In this document: positions 10,885 through 22,808 of the stretch, piece after piece | How the letters are laid out: every line of letters begins with the position of its first letter | Numbering within the stretch: the first letter of the stretch is position 1 | Assembly: GCA_958295605.1 (NCBI GenBank) | Contig: OY282506.1 | Span: forward strand, 7,457,501-7,521,500 | Direction of reading: 5' to 3' | Origin: Ajuga chamaepitys | Taxonomy: Eukaryota; Streptophyta; Magnoliopsida; Lamiales; Lamiaceae | Length of the DNA: 64,000 nt | The notes under the pieces: model-generated | The model's database searches: none | Told to the model about the DNA's origin: nothing | Seen by the model: only the letters and a program-made list of their open reading frames with translations | Position numbers and translations under genes: made by a program

Positions 10885-11960
10885 TGCAAAAAATGAGAGG
10901 CTGTTGCTGAAATGGTCTCTCTCTCTCAATTTTGACTTGGCCAAATGTCAGTAGTACAATAAGAGAGATTTTGTAAGGCAAAATGTACTCTTAAGATGCT
11001 TTCTTGATTACATTGTTTATTAAAGAAATAAAAAACCTACAATCTGGGACCATTAAGTTTTATTTTATATTTTGATCTTTTCTGGGAGCAGAACAAGCAT
11101 AGTGATTGCTTTGTGTGCTTATTTTAATAATGAAGGCATAGAAATCATCAATCCCCGGAAAATGACTTTCTACATATGTATAGTTAGTGAAGATACAAAC
11201 ACAAATGATATCAAGAAAGTAGTTTTTACTACTTAAACCACTCCGCCATGGTAAATTGCTTCTGTTTGTTTGATATTGCAATCCGGGGAATAGAGGAGGC
11301 ATAACACTTAGTTACGGTGTATATTATGTTCTCAAAGTCACCGTCTAACTCTGATTACCTGTTGTTTTAGAAAAAGAATAAAAGAAAATCTGACTACGCC
11401 CCGACTAGACGTTCTACTGTCTTCGGCTACTTATTTTCTTTCCCGAGTCCCTATTCCTCTCACTAAATCCTAGCTACTTAATTATGTCTAAGTTTGGATT
11501 AGGCGATGCATCATAGTTTGCAAGTTGAATAGTGTCTAGCATCTTTTAAAGCATTGTGTATATATAAGCAACGTATTTTTTAATTGGATTTTCTTTATCA
11601 CGGTGATGCAGAAATTGTGACGATCAGTTTACTTTGGCAAATTGAATAGGATAGGGACTATTTGTCCCACATAATCCAATGTTTATTTTTCTAAACCCGT
11701 AAAACAGGTAATCTCGTTGCCCCGGGACTGCAGCTAAGGTTTAGGGGTATTGGATAGATCAATGATCCCACCTCACATCCTTGAACTAAATTAATCACTA
11801 GGGATAATCAATATTTGTTTGTTCTTCGTTTTTTTCAATTGTGGCTTTTTGCTCGCAATCGGCGATGGTTATGTCGGATTTCTAGGAGAAATATAGATTT
11901 TTTGAACGAAGTTCGCTGGTGAGAATATTTTTTTTTTTTTTAAATCGTCTGTTCTTGATA
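10885..11960. other. Upstream region of the ERF gene, no gene seen
   Basis: This should hold the ERF promoter. A (CT)n-rich stretch (10915-10928) and a TTGAC W-box core (about 10933) lie close to the TATA box. A minus-strand open frame of 80 codons at 11060-11302 has no recognisable domain and is probably chance. Nothing else is recognised up to the Helitron 2 terminus. Confidence 0.5.
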
Positions 11961-11971
11961 CTAGCAATAAG

Positions 11972-11988
11972 CACGTGCATTGCACGTG
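11972..11988 (-). repeat. Helitron 2 subterminal hairpin
   Basis: CACGTGC-ATT-GCACGTG lies seven bases inside the terminal CTAG, the same as in H1. Confidence 0.85.
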
Positions 11989-12342
11989 GGCTCTTTTTTT
12001 TTATAATTATTAATATTTTAAAATATTAAATTTAATTTAAACATAGAATCACACTCTCAACATCTCATTCCTTTTCACTTTCTCTTATGTGAAGAAAGTT
12101 GATGGCTATGTACGTTTAAGTTTTTTCGAAAAGGAATAAAAAAGATGACTACGTACGTTTAAGTTTTTTCGAAAAGGACTAAAAAAGGTAAAAAGATGTG
12201 AAACAAGATCAGATTAAGTGGTAAAAATAAATACAAATGAAAATTTGATAGTTGGAGTACTTATTTGTATTGTTTTAAAAATTTTGTTTCATTGGTTTTT
12301 AATTTTTTTTTGTAAAACTTCATGCTTTATAGAAAAAATATA

Positions 12343-12565
12343 CTACCTCCGTCCTGCTCAGATTTGCACGTAGGGACAGGCGCGGAGGTTAAGAAAAAAT
12401 TACTTTTTATTTTTTGCTTTTTGGTTGACTTTTTCAAAGTTGGAGATTGAAGATGGAGATTTTGAGGGTGGAGATTATTTGGAAAATTTCCTTTTTAAGG
12501 GTGTGCAAATCTGAGTAGGACGGACCGAAAAGGAAAGTGTGGAAATCTGAGCGGGACGGAGGGAG
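12343..12565. mobile_element. Stowaway-like MITE in Helitron 2
   Basis: This 223-bp element has inverted termini (ctacctccgtcctgctcaga / tctgagcgggacggagggag) flanked by TA (12341-12342, 12566-12567). Helitron 1 at about 2127-2148 has the same flanking sequence with a single TA and no element, giving a direct empty-site confirmation. It is the same subfamily as the 8848-9063 element. Confidence 0.9.
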
Positions 12566-12959
12566 TATTACGTAATAAAGTCGCTTGCAGATCGATTTTT
12601 TATAGAATGATATAGTAGTGTTATGTTTTAAAGTTTTGTTTGTTGTGATAACCCTGTGTTTTGTACCGACAATTTTAGTTCTAAATTGTAGATTTTAATG
12701 TAATTTTAAAAATAATAAATTCTAATGAAAGGAAAGTAATATTTTCACAGGTTTGTTTCACGTAAAACATATGCAAAAACAAACTAAGATAAATCTAAAC
12801 TTAAAACTTAAAAGTCATGATAGAAGGGTGTAAAAGCGCAGAATTAAATTAAAATAATAAACTCAAAAGTCAGGATAGAAGGTATAAAAAAAGATGGGTT
12901 TTGATGGAGAACTTAGACCTTCTCTTTCTTGGTCTTTTTTGGAACTGTCTTAGTATTAA

Positions 12960-14150
12960 TTTTCGTTTTTGTTTTGGTAATGTATTGGATAATTGTACTT
13001 CATCATCACTTTTATCTGAAATGCAGTCTTCATAAATTCTTTTTTTTTTTTAATTTTTTCATTTGCTTCTTCCTTATTCTCTAGTTGCGACTTTTTTCAG
13101 TGGTAGATTGTCTTTGACTTTTCTTTTCTTACCCTTTTGGTTATTTGGTTTCTTTTGTGCTGCTTTGTTGTTTAAATTTTTTTATTGTCTTTCATTCATG
13201 TCGTTTTGTTCTCCTTATCTCATTATTTCTTTATTCGTTGGTGAATTGCATTAGTTTTTCTTTTCTTTTGTTAACCAGATTTTTTGCGGTGCTTTGTTGG
13301 TTGAAGTTATTCCCTGTGTTTCAATCTTATTTCTTTGTTCCTCTTCTAACTTATGTGATATCTCTTCTGCATTCTTCTTTTCTCTACTCTTCTTCTTCCT
13401 TGGTTCCTTTTTCGTGGTTTTCGTGGTTGTCTGCTCTTGATTGCGTATCTCTTGTTCTTCGATTTCATTATTTCTATTTCCTCGGCAATTGCACACTATT
13501 TTTCTTGTTCACTCTTTATTTTCTCGTCCAATGGTATGAGGAAACGAATCTCTTTATGTGCTTGTGATGTTGGTCATTTGTAGTTGTTGGAATCATTATG
13601 TCCATGAAAATTATTTATAATTTATTTACTTTTTTAGTTCGGGCTCTTGGGTTTGTGATCATACTTCCAAAATTTATAATTTACTTATAATGTATTTTTC
13701 TTTCTTATCATTGCTAATGATGCAATATATTCTTGGACCGAGCATTTAACATGCGTAGCTGCTGTATCGGCAAACACTGCAATCTCCTTGAATGACTTAT
13801 AGATTCACTACTCGGTAGCTATCTAATTTTAAAATCGGTAAAGTAAGTGATGATTTTACCCGTTGTAGTAACTTTAGTATTTGTATGAGCTACACTGAAA
13901 ACAAAATAGTGTACATATTGATAAGGTCAAACAAACGATTTTCTCTACAAATATAACTTGATTTCTGTATTTTTATATTTTTATTTTGCAAAATTTAAAA
14001 TGTTTTACCTTGGTTTAGCTTCAATGGGTTTCCGATACATTTTTTGCAAACAACATTTTCATCTTCCTTGTATATTCCTGTATTATATATGTCACATGCT
14101 TCTTACCACATATTTACAATATTCTCCACATTGTCTACAATTCCAGTAAA
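12960..14150 (-). pseudogene. RPA-like protein remnant (Helitron 2)
   Basis: The minus strand parallels the H1 copy. A zinc-region remnant lies around 14110-14030. It is followed by a Lys/Glu-rich tail (13496-13251 open for 81 codons, with KKEPRKKKSREKK and KLEEEQRNK) and then DKSDDEV. Function in Helitrons would be single-strand DNA binding during rolling-circle transposition. Several stops and frame shifts are present. Plus-strand Phe/Leu-rich open frames here are antisense shadows. Confidence 0.6.
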
Positions 14151-14289
14151 ACAACAATAGATTTCCTGTTTCATGAGAACAAATATTTTTTTTAATCGAA
14201 ATATAATATATTATATGCTCTAAATTATTTGTTTATTGAACTTACCTATATCGATGACTCTCTATTTTCTATGATATCTTTAAGAGTCA

Positions 14290-17200
14290 CTTTATGGAAT
14301 GATGGTTATTTCCCTCAAGGTTAATTCTTGTCCCTTATTGTTTTTGACTATTTTGTTATCCACATTTGCAAGCATTCCACAAATATCTGGTACATTCAAA
14401 ATATACAGTTGTTTTTTTTTTTTTTTTTTGTCAGATTAAGTCACATTTATATAGAGACTTAGGGTTTCAGTATTTTACCAAATCTTTTTTTGTCGCCAAG
14501 CTTGGTCTCGAGGTTAAAAAAAAAAAGAAGATTTCAGCACTTTTTTTTTTGTCATCAAGAATAACCTTAAATAGTATCTTTCACATTCAGATGGATTTTG
14601 AGCACTTATACGTCCAACCACTTCTCCTTTTCCTTTGTTTCCAACACTTGGTTTTCTTTTTCTTTTTTGTCCCAGACATAATGCTCTGAGAATTCCTTGT
14701 AGAGATATAATCTTGCATCTTTATCTTTAGCACACATGGAAAAGAACTTTGTGAGCATTGTTTAAATAATAATGAATATCAACTCTTTTATGCAAATTTT
14801 GATTATTCCAATAGATGATATAATGTTGGTTAGGTAGATGAAGCTGCAGTATTACAACTGCTAGGTATATTTTATTTAACTTAAATTAAAAAATTCTTCA
14901 CATAGCTTCTTGAGCAGAAATCCGCCGTGCATCTGGATATTGTTTAATTTCGTCAATGGTGGTATTGTCATCATTTTGTGTCACATTAACCGTCCCTTTA
15001 TCATGACCTTTTGTAGATGTACTTGTACAAACACTTCACATCTTTTGCTCAAGAACATATTTCTACATTAATATGACTATTATATCTAGACAATAAATAT
15101 GGGTTGCAAGGAACTACACATTGGTTATCTAATTGTGCATTGCGAACTTGAACTAATGATCCATTTTCCCTTCTTCAATATGTCGGGTAACCATCTTTTC
15201 CTTGTATTATTTCACAATACAGTCTTGGGTAGTGACATTTGCACTTATCTTTAACCATTGATGAATTTTTTTCCTCCACATGGTCCGTGCATCTTATGTT
15301 TCTTTACCAACTCATATAGTTCTGGATACTTTTCTTGATCAGGAATTTCTGCACAAATATACTGTAGACATCAGTTCAATATCATCAAGTGATCTTGGAA
15401 TGTAGTAGGGAATTTGAGGAGTCCAGAACCGGGTTTAGAATGTGAAGAACCGGGTTAGAGAACAGGGTTTTAGCCGGATCAGTTAAAGAGGTTAAAATGA
15501 AAACCGGAGTCAAGTTGGTTATAACTGTCGTTTGCAACGGATTAAAACCGTTGCGTGTAAAACCATTGTGGAAAGCACGCTGAAACAGTTTTGTGCAGTT
15601 GAAGACAAAATTGGTTACAACTGCTTCTACTCCCTGATTCAAGCTCCGTCCTTTATATACATTGAAACCACTTGAAGATGCGAGTTGATTCACGTTTCTT
15701 TCCCTCTGTAAACATTACTCAATCAATAGAATTAGATAGCTAGGGTTCTTAAGCTCAATTCGGTCTGTGAATTGGGATTTCTAGTTTTCTGGATAAATTC
15801 TTGTAATTGATTGATAAGTGGAGTGAATTGAGGTGTATAGAACCTCCGTGGATGTAGATCACATTGATCGAACCACGTAAAATCCCCATGTTCATCATTT
15901 TCTATTACTGTTCTTTGTTCGGTTTCTTGTGGCCGAGTTTCTTGTTAATTTTCATGCTTTACTGTTTGTGTATTGTTTGTGTGTGAGAAGAACTGATTCA
16001 TAACATATACTTACCATACTAATTGACATTATTTATCTTTTACTTCGACTTTAAAATAATAAGCATGTGAGCACATGGCAATTCCCTTTTTTAAAATTGG
16101 ACAACGTGAACATGTGGTACTAATTTTCCACATATCTCTTTTTTGAATAAATTATCTTTCAAATCATGCAATTTGTCTAAAAACTCTTACAACTAAATCT
16201 TGACGATCTTGTGGTAGCTGATCATCATATAAATTTTCTTGAATTTCCTTCCAATCATGATTGCAAGTCATTGTGATAAACATACATGGTTTTCTAAATC
16301 TATGAACTAATGTCACTGCGTTTAGATATTTGGCCCGTATATAATTTGGACCACATATAAATGATTGTGGAAGAATGATTCTCTTTCCAACTTCACTGCC
16401 TCTAGTTTCTTCTTTGAGACAATGTCCATGATTCCTTGATATATTTCTACTCTCAAATTTGTTTGATTATTTCAGAAAAAATTTAACCTTGTTGTCTCCA
16501 ACTTTATATATTTATCAACTGTATAGTGTTGCAACAATCATCCAACTAACAAAGGCGTGGTCGCCCTTGATTTCGAATATGAAGCTTATAACAATTATAT
16601 TCTCTACAAAAGACTTTCTTATCACTTCCTTTAGCAACAACTTTTATAAAAAATAATAAAGATAAAATTAAGAAATAAGTAATATAACAAATAAATTGTG
16701 TAACATAAATAACATTATATAGTTAATTTTGTGATTGATATTGATATATAAATTACTTGTTATTGATATAATAACCTTTTGATATGAATATATTTACTTC
16801 TTACTCTTGAGATATAATATCATTTGGAGTAGAGAATGACATGATTCAAGAAGTGTCATTTATATATGTTGGATTATTCTTCGTATATGATATGTATAAG
16901 GAAGTGTAAGTGTTGTGTTGACTAATTTTATGAAGTGAAAGTTGAATAATGTATTCCATGTAGTAGTATATTCATTCGATTATTTTTTTTTAAAATGTAA
17001 AGCGTAGCATGATGCAAAACAAAGAGAATTATTAAAGATAGAGTTTAAATTTGAATACTATAAATTTATATTAAAATATGAACCTTGATCTCTTTTTATG
17101 ATAATTTCTATACCATTACTCTTTCAAATATTTTGATGTCAACCAGTCTCGCCTCTTGGAAAAAACAATTGATATTGCAATGAGTCATAACATCCATAAA

Positions 17201-17600
17201 AATGCATTATTCTGTATTGTTTTTTGATATGATGTTGGAGAATTATCGACTCGTTGATCCACGCTCCCATCTTTTGAAATATGAAGTGCAAAGACTTCTA
17301 AAGAAGAATACTCCTTTAATCTTAAAAAATCTCTAGAATATGGATTTTTCTCCAAAATTTTGATTAGTTTCCGGAAAATAATTTCTGAGATGCAAGTTTT
17401 GTCTCATTCTATTCTTAACTTCATCATGAAGTTTCAAAAAATACAATTGAAAAGGAGAATGACTATCGTCAGTCTTTAATGCTGGAAGATTGTGATACAC
17501 CATCCCTTGTACACAAAAAGTAAAAATATCTTTTCTTGCAGAGGCTAGCTCCCTATCCAATTTGACACCAAATGGAGTAAAAGAAAATATAGAATTATAT
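14290..17600 (-). pseudogene. Helitron Rep/helicase remnant (Helitron 2), split by a solo LTR
   Basis: Minus-strand fragments occur in the order expected for a plant Helitron RepHel protein. From 17560 to 17333 comes an N-terminal block with CVQGMVYHNLPAL and PFQLYFLKLHDEVKNRM. From about 16400 to 16190 come GKRIILPQSFICGPNYI, CMFITMTCNHDW and LPQDRQD, part of the Rep domain. From about 15360 to 14900 comes the YKYIYKGHD-type region. Around 14640-14570 comes ECERYYLRL from the segment preceding the Pif1-like helicase. A 643-bp solo LTR (15363-16005) interrupts the gene, and frames shift elsewhere. It is a dead copy, but more complete than that of H1. Confidence 0.78.
15363..16005 (+). mobile_element. 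Solo LTR inserted in Helitron 2
   Basis: This 643-bp LTR (TGTAGACATC...TTCATAACA) is flanked by a perfect 5-bp duplication tatac (15358-15362 and 16006-16010). Helitron 1 has the uninterrupted site at about 4285-4305. A TATA box (ctttatatac, about 15651) and a tcgaaccacgtaaaa block toward the 3' end set plus orientation. No internal sequence, PBS or polypurine tract is present, so it arose by LTR-LTR recombination. Confidence 0.9.
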
Positions 17601-20600
17601 GAACAGATGTTTAATCAAAACTCAATAGCCTCTTCTGTGTTAGAGGTTAATAAATTATATAATTTTTCTGGTACTTCAACATGAACAAACTTCACCTTTT
17701 CATTATCACATCAAAAAATCAGAGGTTTGTACTTAAATCTTCTAGAACCGCAATGAATGCAGCTAGGTACTTTATTCAATTCTTATAGCTCGCAGATTAT
17801 CGGTTCATGGAATATTGATCCTATATAAAATATGACAAAATTACAATCGAATTTTCCATCTAACTAAGCTACTTTAATTTATAAAATTTAAATTACTCAC
17901 CATTTGACTCAGATGGATTCAATAATGCTCTTGTATTACTTGTAAGCTGCCTCTTTATTTTGTTCTTCAAAATATTATTTTTGTATTCTTTTTCCTTGCG
18001 GAATTCAAATTTGCATATTTCCTCTTCTGAACATCAAGCTCCTTCGTCTTTTTTATTCTTCATCTGTTGGCAATTTGATTATGTATAACTGTTGTATCTA
18101 AATTTGACATTATAAATTTTTCTTTAAATTAAAATTATCTAAAGCCCGCTGCACAATTGTTGATTGATATACTATCTGGAATGAAATAAATCAATATAAT
18201 TAGTAATAAAAAGAAAAAAAAAATATAAAATATATATCTAAGAGGACATCACAATAATTTATTAGTTTGTGTGGTTGACTGGACCCTCTTTTCATTGAAA
18301 AATAACACAATATATAAGTTCCATTTCTAGGGTTTAATCGTAAAAAGTGAACTTGTATCGAATTCAGCGGAAAAAAGAAACATTACCACCTCTTCTATAT
18401 TCTCTGCTAATTTCTTTAACTTCGGTTCTCCACTAATTTCTTCCACATTGGATTATACTTCTATACATTCTCTACTAATTTCTCTAACTTCAAATCTCCG
18501 TTAATTTTTCCAACTTCTGATTATGCGAGCTTAGATTAATATTTGTTAGGCCTAGTGTATTAAATGGGCTTGTAAATTAGGTAGTTTAATAATTAAATAG
18601 GATTAGGAATTAGATAATTTGGATATGTGGATTTCAGTTGGAATATAAATATTAAATAGGATTAGAAGTTAGGTAGTTTAGATTGTTGAATTATGTTGGA
18701 TAACTGATATTTAATGATATTTTTATTATTGAATAAAAAGATAAAAAAATATTTTATTTTGGTAAGTTCCTATTTGTTTGATTATCTGGGTTTATTCAAT
18801 TTTGAATTAATATCAGGAACCTAGCTGCCTACTTTTTTTCCGTGTGTGATTTCCTCAAAGATTCAGTTTTAGTAAGGTATTACGTTCTACTTTGTAATTA
18901 GAGGTGTAAATGAGATAATTCTTTTTAAGAAAATATTAGCTTTGAAAATGACATTAAATTTATCGTAGGACAAGCTATACATGTGCGGGTGCATGTGTCT
19001 TCGTCTTATATAAGATTCAGTTTTGATAATAACGTACTTGTTATCGCGATTCTTCCTATGCTAATGTTTGTATAATTTATCACAATGAATTTGCTCACTA
19101 TTTTTTTTCTTTTCTTTTTTTTATTCAACTATTTTAGGCTTTTCATTCTTCTAATATAAACTAATTTAAATAAATAGTGTTAAGAAAATACAATATTTAT
19201 TTTTGTCTATCTGTATACGTACCTTTTTCCTCTTCTTAGTATATTAAAATAATTTTAATATATAGTCACATTATATGCAAGCAAAAGAGCTTAAATTATA
19301 TTACTTGTTAATTGTCAATTAAATAAATTTAACATGCAAAAATAAAAAAATGTAGTACCATCTAACTGTGAATAGTAAAAACGTATGTATTATAAAAGTT
19401 TTAAGATTATGCCATAAAATTTATTTTTATTTTTCAAAAATAATTGACAGTGTGAATATTATAATATGGTAGTTATAAATAAGATTGAAAAATATAATAA
19501 AATTGATTTTTTTATAATACCATTATGTAATATTATCTAGTAAAATTGCTTACAATAAATGCAAAGAACATATCACTGGAAAACTCTATAAATCTGTTTT
19601 AATATGAAACTAATTTAATTTCAAAATTCAATGTAGCATTGAAGAATAATGGTTTAATTATTTAGTTTTTTAGGAGGAGTTTGAAATATAAAATGACTTC
19701 TTTTTTTTTTTTTTATAATCACGTAAGGAAACATAAATTATTTTAAATTAATTAATTAAATTTAATACCTAGTAAGAATATTATAAACATCACAAGAAAA
19801 GACGAAACATAAAATAAGACGAAAAAAATCCATACTTTTATATGATACTAATTTTTTATTCCAAAAGTCAAAGTACTGAAAGTGTAGAAGAAGAATAATT
19901 TAAGTATGTAATTTTTTAGGAGTAGTTTGAATTAAATAAGAACTCTTACTTTTTATATTCAAGTAATTAAATATTAATATATTTTAAGTTACTAACTACT
20001 ACTAATATTATGTTCGAAATATATTTATTTATAGTGTATGACCAAAGTATGTGTTTTTAGAATTCAACTATGAATAGCAAACATAATTTATTTTTCATAT
20101 ACTACAGATCTATTCTATTATGGTTAAGAATTATTCAATTCTATTTTTACAAAAAAAAAAATCCTTGATATGTTTTATGAAAAAAAAAAATTCAATATGG
20201 AAAGGAAAGATATTTGAGAACGACACTATGACAAATTTTAGCAACACATGTAATTAAATATTGAAATCTCGAACGGGAGCTTTCAACTAATCCATTAAAC
20301 TAAATTATAAAGTGTAATTTTCATGTTTATAGATATAGTGTTTGAAAAACGGATGTTTCTAAAATAATTAATTAATTAATTAGACTTATTTTATAAAAAT
20401 CATCCAATCACAGTTATACACTCTTCTTAAAATACATTTTAGATCTATTTTAATATGAAACAAATTTTATTTTAAAATTCAAAGTATTAAAAGTGTAGAA
20501 GAATAATCATTTAAGTATGTAGTTTGTAAGGAGTATATTGAAATATAAAGGAACTCTTGTTTTTTATAATGAAGTATGAGAAAACATAATTTATTTTAAA

Positions 20601-20627
20601 TTACTTTAACTATCCATAAATTTAATA

Positions 20628-21662
20628 CTCCCTCCGTCCCGGCCTAATTAGCCTACCTTGGTCGGGCACGGAGATTAAGGAAAAACATATTTTATGAAAT
20701 CTTTTACTTTTTCAAATGTGGAGATTAAGACCAGCTTTAGCAGTGACCCCCATTAAAGGTCGTGGGAGTCACGACAAAAAGCTAATAAAAAAAATAAATA
20801 ACAAAGGCCAACTTTTCCATGACCTCGGTTAATCCAACCTCATTCTAGAACCTGCCACATGTCGGTATTTTATTTGTTGTATTAAATTATTTATTAGATA
20901 TAATTTTAATAATAAATAAATAATATAATTTTTATTTTATAAAAATTTAAAACTTATCAATTTTATTTTTTTATAGGGGAATACCACAAGTCGGACCGAA
21001 TATATCTAGAACTGACCAAATTTTGGCCCGGCCTGGATCGATCCAAAATATGACGTTAGCCCGACAGACCCGACCTGACTGGGTCGGGCCGGCCGAATTG
21101 CCACCTCTATAAGTTGTATTTTTTATATTTGTAATTTAGTATTTCAGACATGTATTTGTAACTTAATTTATTTTTTCGATTTTGTAATTCAACTTCTGTA
21201 ATTTTAATTTGGTTACTATTTTAGCATGTTATTTTAAACGTACTGTAAAAAAAAATCGACTTGTTGTAATTACGGAATTAAAATATTTTTTTATTCTTGA
21301 AATATATTAGAAAAAGAGCGAAAAATAATATGCAATTATTAAACCGTATAAAAAATATTAATTTTATTGGGAAATAAAATCTATATTTGGATAAAAGAAA
21401 TTAATATATATTAAAATGTTGGGTTGTGTTGGGTTGTTGATAAAGTCTGAAAATGTATTTTTTAGGTTGTGGAGTAGGTTGTGCATGTGGAAGAGAGATA
21501 AATAGATATTTTATTGATAGGTTGGGTTGTTGATAAAGTTAGTCTAAGAGTGGAGATTTTGAGGGTGGAGATTGTGAGAGAAATTTGTCATTTATGGGCT
21601 AGGTCAATTAAGTTGGGACAAACAAAAACGGAAAGTAGGCCTATTAGGCTCGGACGGAGAAG
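20628..21662. mobile_element. Stowaway-like MITE in Helitron 2, interrupted by a nested element
   Basis: Outer inverted termini are ctccctccgtcccggcctaa / ttaggctcggacggagaag with TA on both sides (20626-20627, 21663-21664). Removing the nested 816-bp insertion leaves about 219 bp, the normal size of its relatives. The interior ggagatt repeats match the MITEs at 8848 and 12343, but the terminal 30 bases belong to a different subfamily. Confidence 0.82.
20729..21544. mobile_element. PIF/Harbinger-like non-autonomous element nested in the MITE
   Basis: Imperfect inverted termini GACCAGCTTTAGCAGTGACC and (reverse complement of the right end) GACTAACTTTATCAACAACC are flanked by TAA on both sides (20726-20728, 21545-21547). 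A 3-bp TAA/TTA duplication is the hallmark of PIF/Harbinger insertion. No transposase is seen. Superfamily assignment rests only on the duplication length and termini. Confidence 0.65.
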
Positions 21663-21784
21663 TACTTACTAAGGATATTATCGGCATCACGAGAAAAGAC
21701 GGAACAACATAACGGGACGAAACAATCCATACTTTTATATTAGTAATAATAATAGATACATAGATAGACAGGCATACAGATTGA

Positions 21785-21820
21785 TAGATATAGATATAGA
21801 TATAGATATAGATATAGATA
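21785..21820. repeat. (TAGATA)n microsatellite
   Basis: About six hexamer units lie just inside the Helitron 2 5' end. Confidence 0.9.
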
Positions 21821-21957
21821 TTTGTAATTCAAATAAATATATAATTTTAAATTTAAATTACTTAGTTACCCTAAAATTATAATACTACTAAGGGCATATT
21901 AGGGATACCATAAATTAGACGAAACAAAACATTCATACTTTTATAATAGGGTATAGA

Positions 21958-22327
21958 TATATTCTGGGTTTAGCTTTTTGGCATTAGTTCTCCTTACGGT
22001 TAGCTCTAACATCCAATGGGTGATTATATGTTTCAAGACAACAATGAACATCATTTACACTAAAATATATGTTTTTTTATTTGGACTTTTTTTTCAATCT
22101 TATGAGTTTGCAAAAATGGTTTGATTCTTGAAAAAACATGAATGTGAAAGATGACTGTTTTGCACTTTTAATAAGTTTATGGGAGAATTTAATATTAGAA
22201 GAGTATTTTATGAAACCCTATTAATTTGTTGATGTAGTGATTTGGAGAACAGAAAACGGAAGTGAAGCTCAATTCCATGACCAACATAATTTCAAGGGTA
22301 GAAATATAAAATCCATAACTCAATCCA
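21958..22327. other. Unassigned flank left of the Gypsy element
   Basis: No coding sequence or recognised repeat is seen. The sequence is continuous with 33285 onward once the Gypsy element and one copy of its target duplication (atcca) are removed. Confidence 0.55.
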
Positions 22328-22806
22328 TGATAGGGATAACCCGGTCACTTCGGGTCGGGTTAATACCTGAGCCCACTGACCGGCCCAGCACGCGTAGGCC
22401 CAGCAAGCACGTGAAGGCCCAGCACGCGTAGGCCCAGGCCCAGCAGGCCCAGGAACACGCGCTGGCCCAACAGGTGGTTTGTTCCGCGAATCAAGGCTCA
22501 GGATTCGTTCTCAACCGCCATGCAGCGGTAAATAGGCGTGAGAATAGGGAGTTTGTTAGGGTTCAGTTAGGGTTTAGGAAAAGCTGAGTATAAATAGGAG
22601 AAAAGAACTCTGAATTAGGGTTCGCACTCTGTACTGTGAATTGCTACCTGTAAACTCAAAGTTTTAGTGAAAGAAACACCTCGGCAAGAGTGATTTTCTG
22701 CCCGTGGACGTAGATCTCCGGATCGAACCACGTAAATCTTGTGTGTTTTCATATTGTTTACGTAAATTTCCGTTAAGTTTCTTGGATACCAGATTGCGCT
22801 TTATCA
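22328..22806 (+). repeat. 5' LTR of the Tat element
   Basis: It is 479 bp. A cluster of gcccagcacgcgtaggccca direct repeats lies near its start (U3), followed by a TATA box at 22589. A ggatcgaaccacgtaaatct block lies in U5. It differs from the 3' LTR at 22334 (g versus a) and in the cgctggccc / cgctagccc segment. Confidence 0.95.
22589..22596 (+). promoter_or_regulatory. LTR TATA box
   Basis: TATAAATA sits 262 bases into the LTR; the 3' LTR has the identical box at 33062-33069. It is the probable promoter for the genomic RNA of the Tat element. Confidence 0.75.
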
Positions 22807-22808
22807 AT

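Larger units (their letters stand above)
11961..21957 (-). mobile_element. Helitron 2 (H2), degenerate autonomous-type, paralogue of H1
   Basis: The minus-strand 3' end is CTAG at 11961-11964 followed by T, with a hairpin identical in arms and loop to that of H1 (11972-11988). The 5' end at 21957 reads, on the minus strand, A|TCTATACCCTATTATAAAAG. The interior parallels H1 in order and sequence: the Lys-rich tail, the RPA-like region, Rep/helicase fragments and the triplicated 5' modules. Extra material includes a MITE (12343-12565), a solo LTR (15363-16005) and a MITE with a nested element (20628-21662). It also keeps helicase-region sequence missing from H1 (about 14300-14870). Confidence 0.82.

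Noticed and set aside
11060..11302. 80-codon minus-strand frame upstream of the ERF gene
   Set aside because: No domain and no codon pattern; ggcggagtggtttaag on the minus strand briefly resembled a tRNA 5' arm, but no matching acceptor or T-arm follows.
13063..13567. Plus-strand hydrophobic frames of 63 and 140 codons
   Set aside because: Antisense shadows of the same Helitron protein region in the second copy.
15385..15693. 102-codon minus-strand frame
   Set aside because: Lies entirely within the solo LTR and has no similarity to retrotransposon proteins.
22237..22431. 64-codon frame across the left Gypsy boundary
   Set aside because: Spans flank and LTR sequence; the insertion junction makes it a chance frame.
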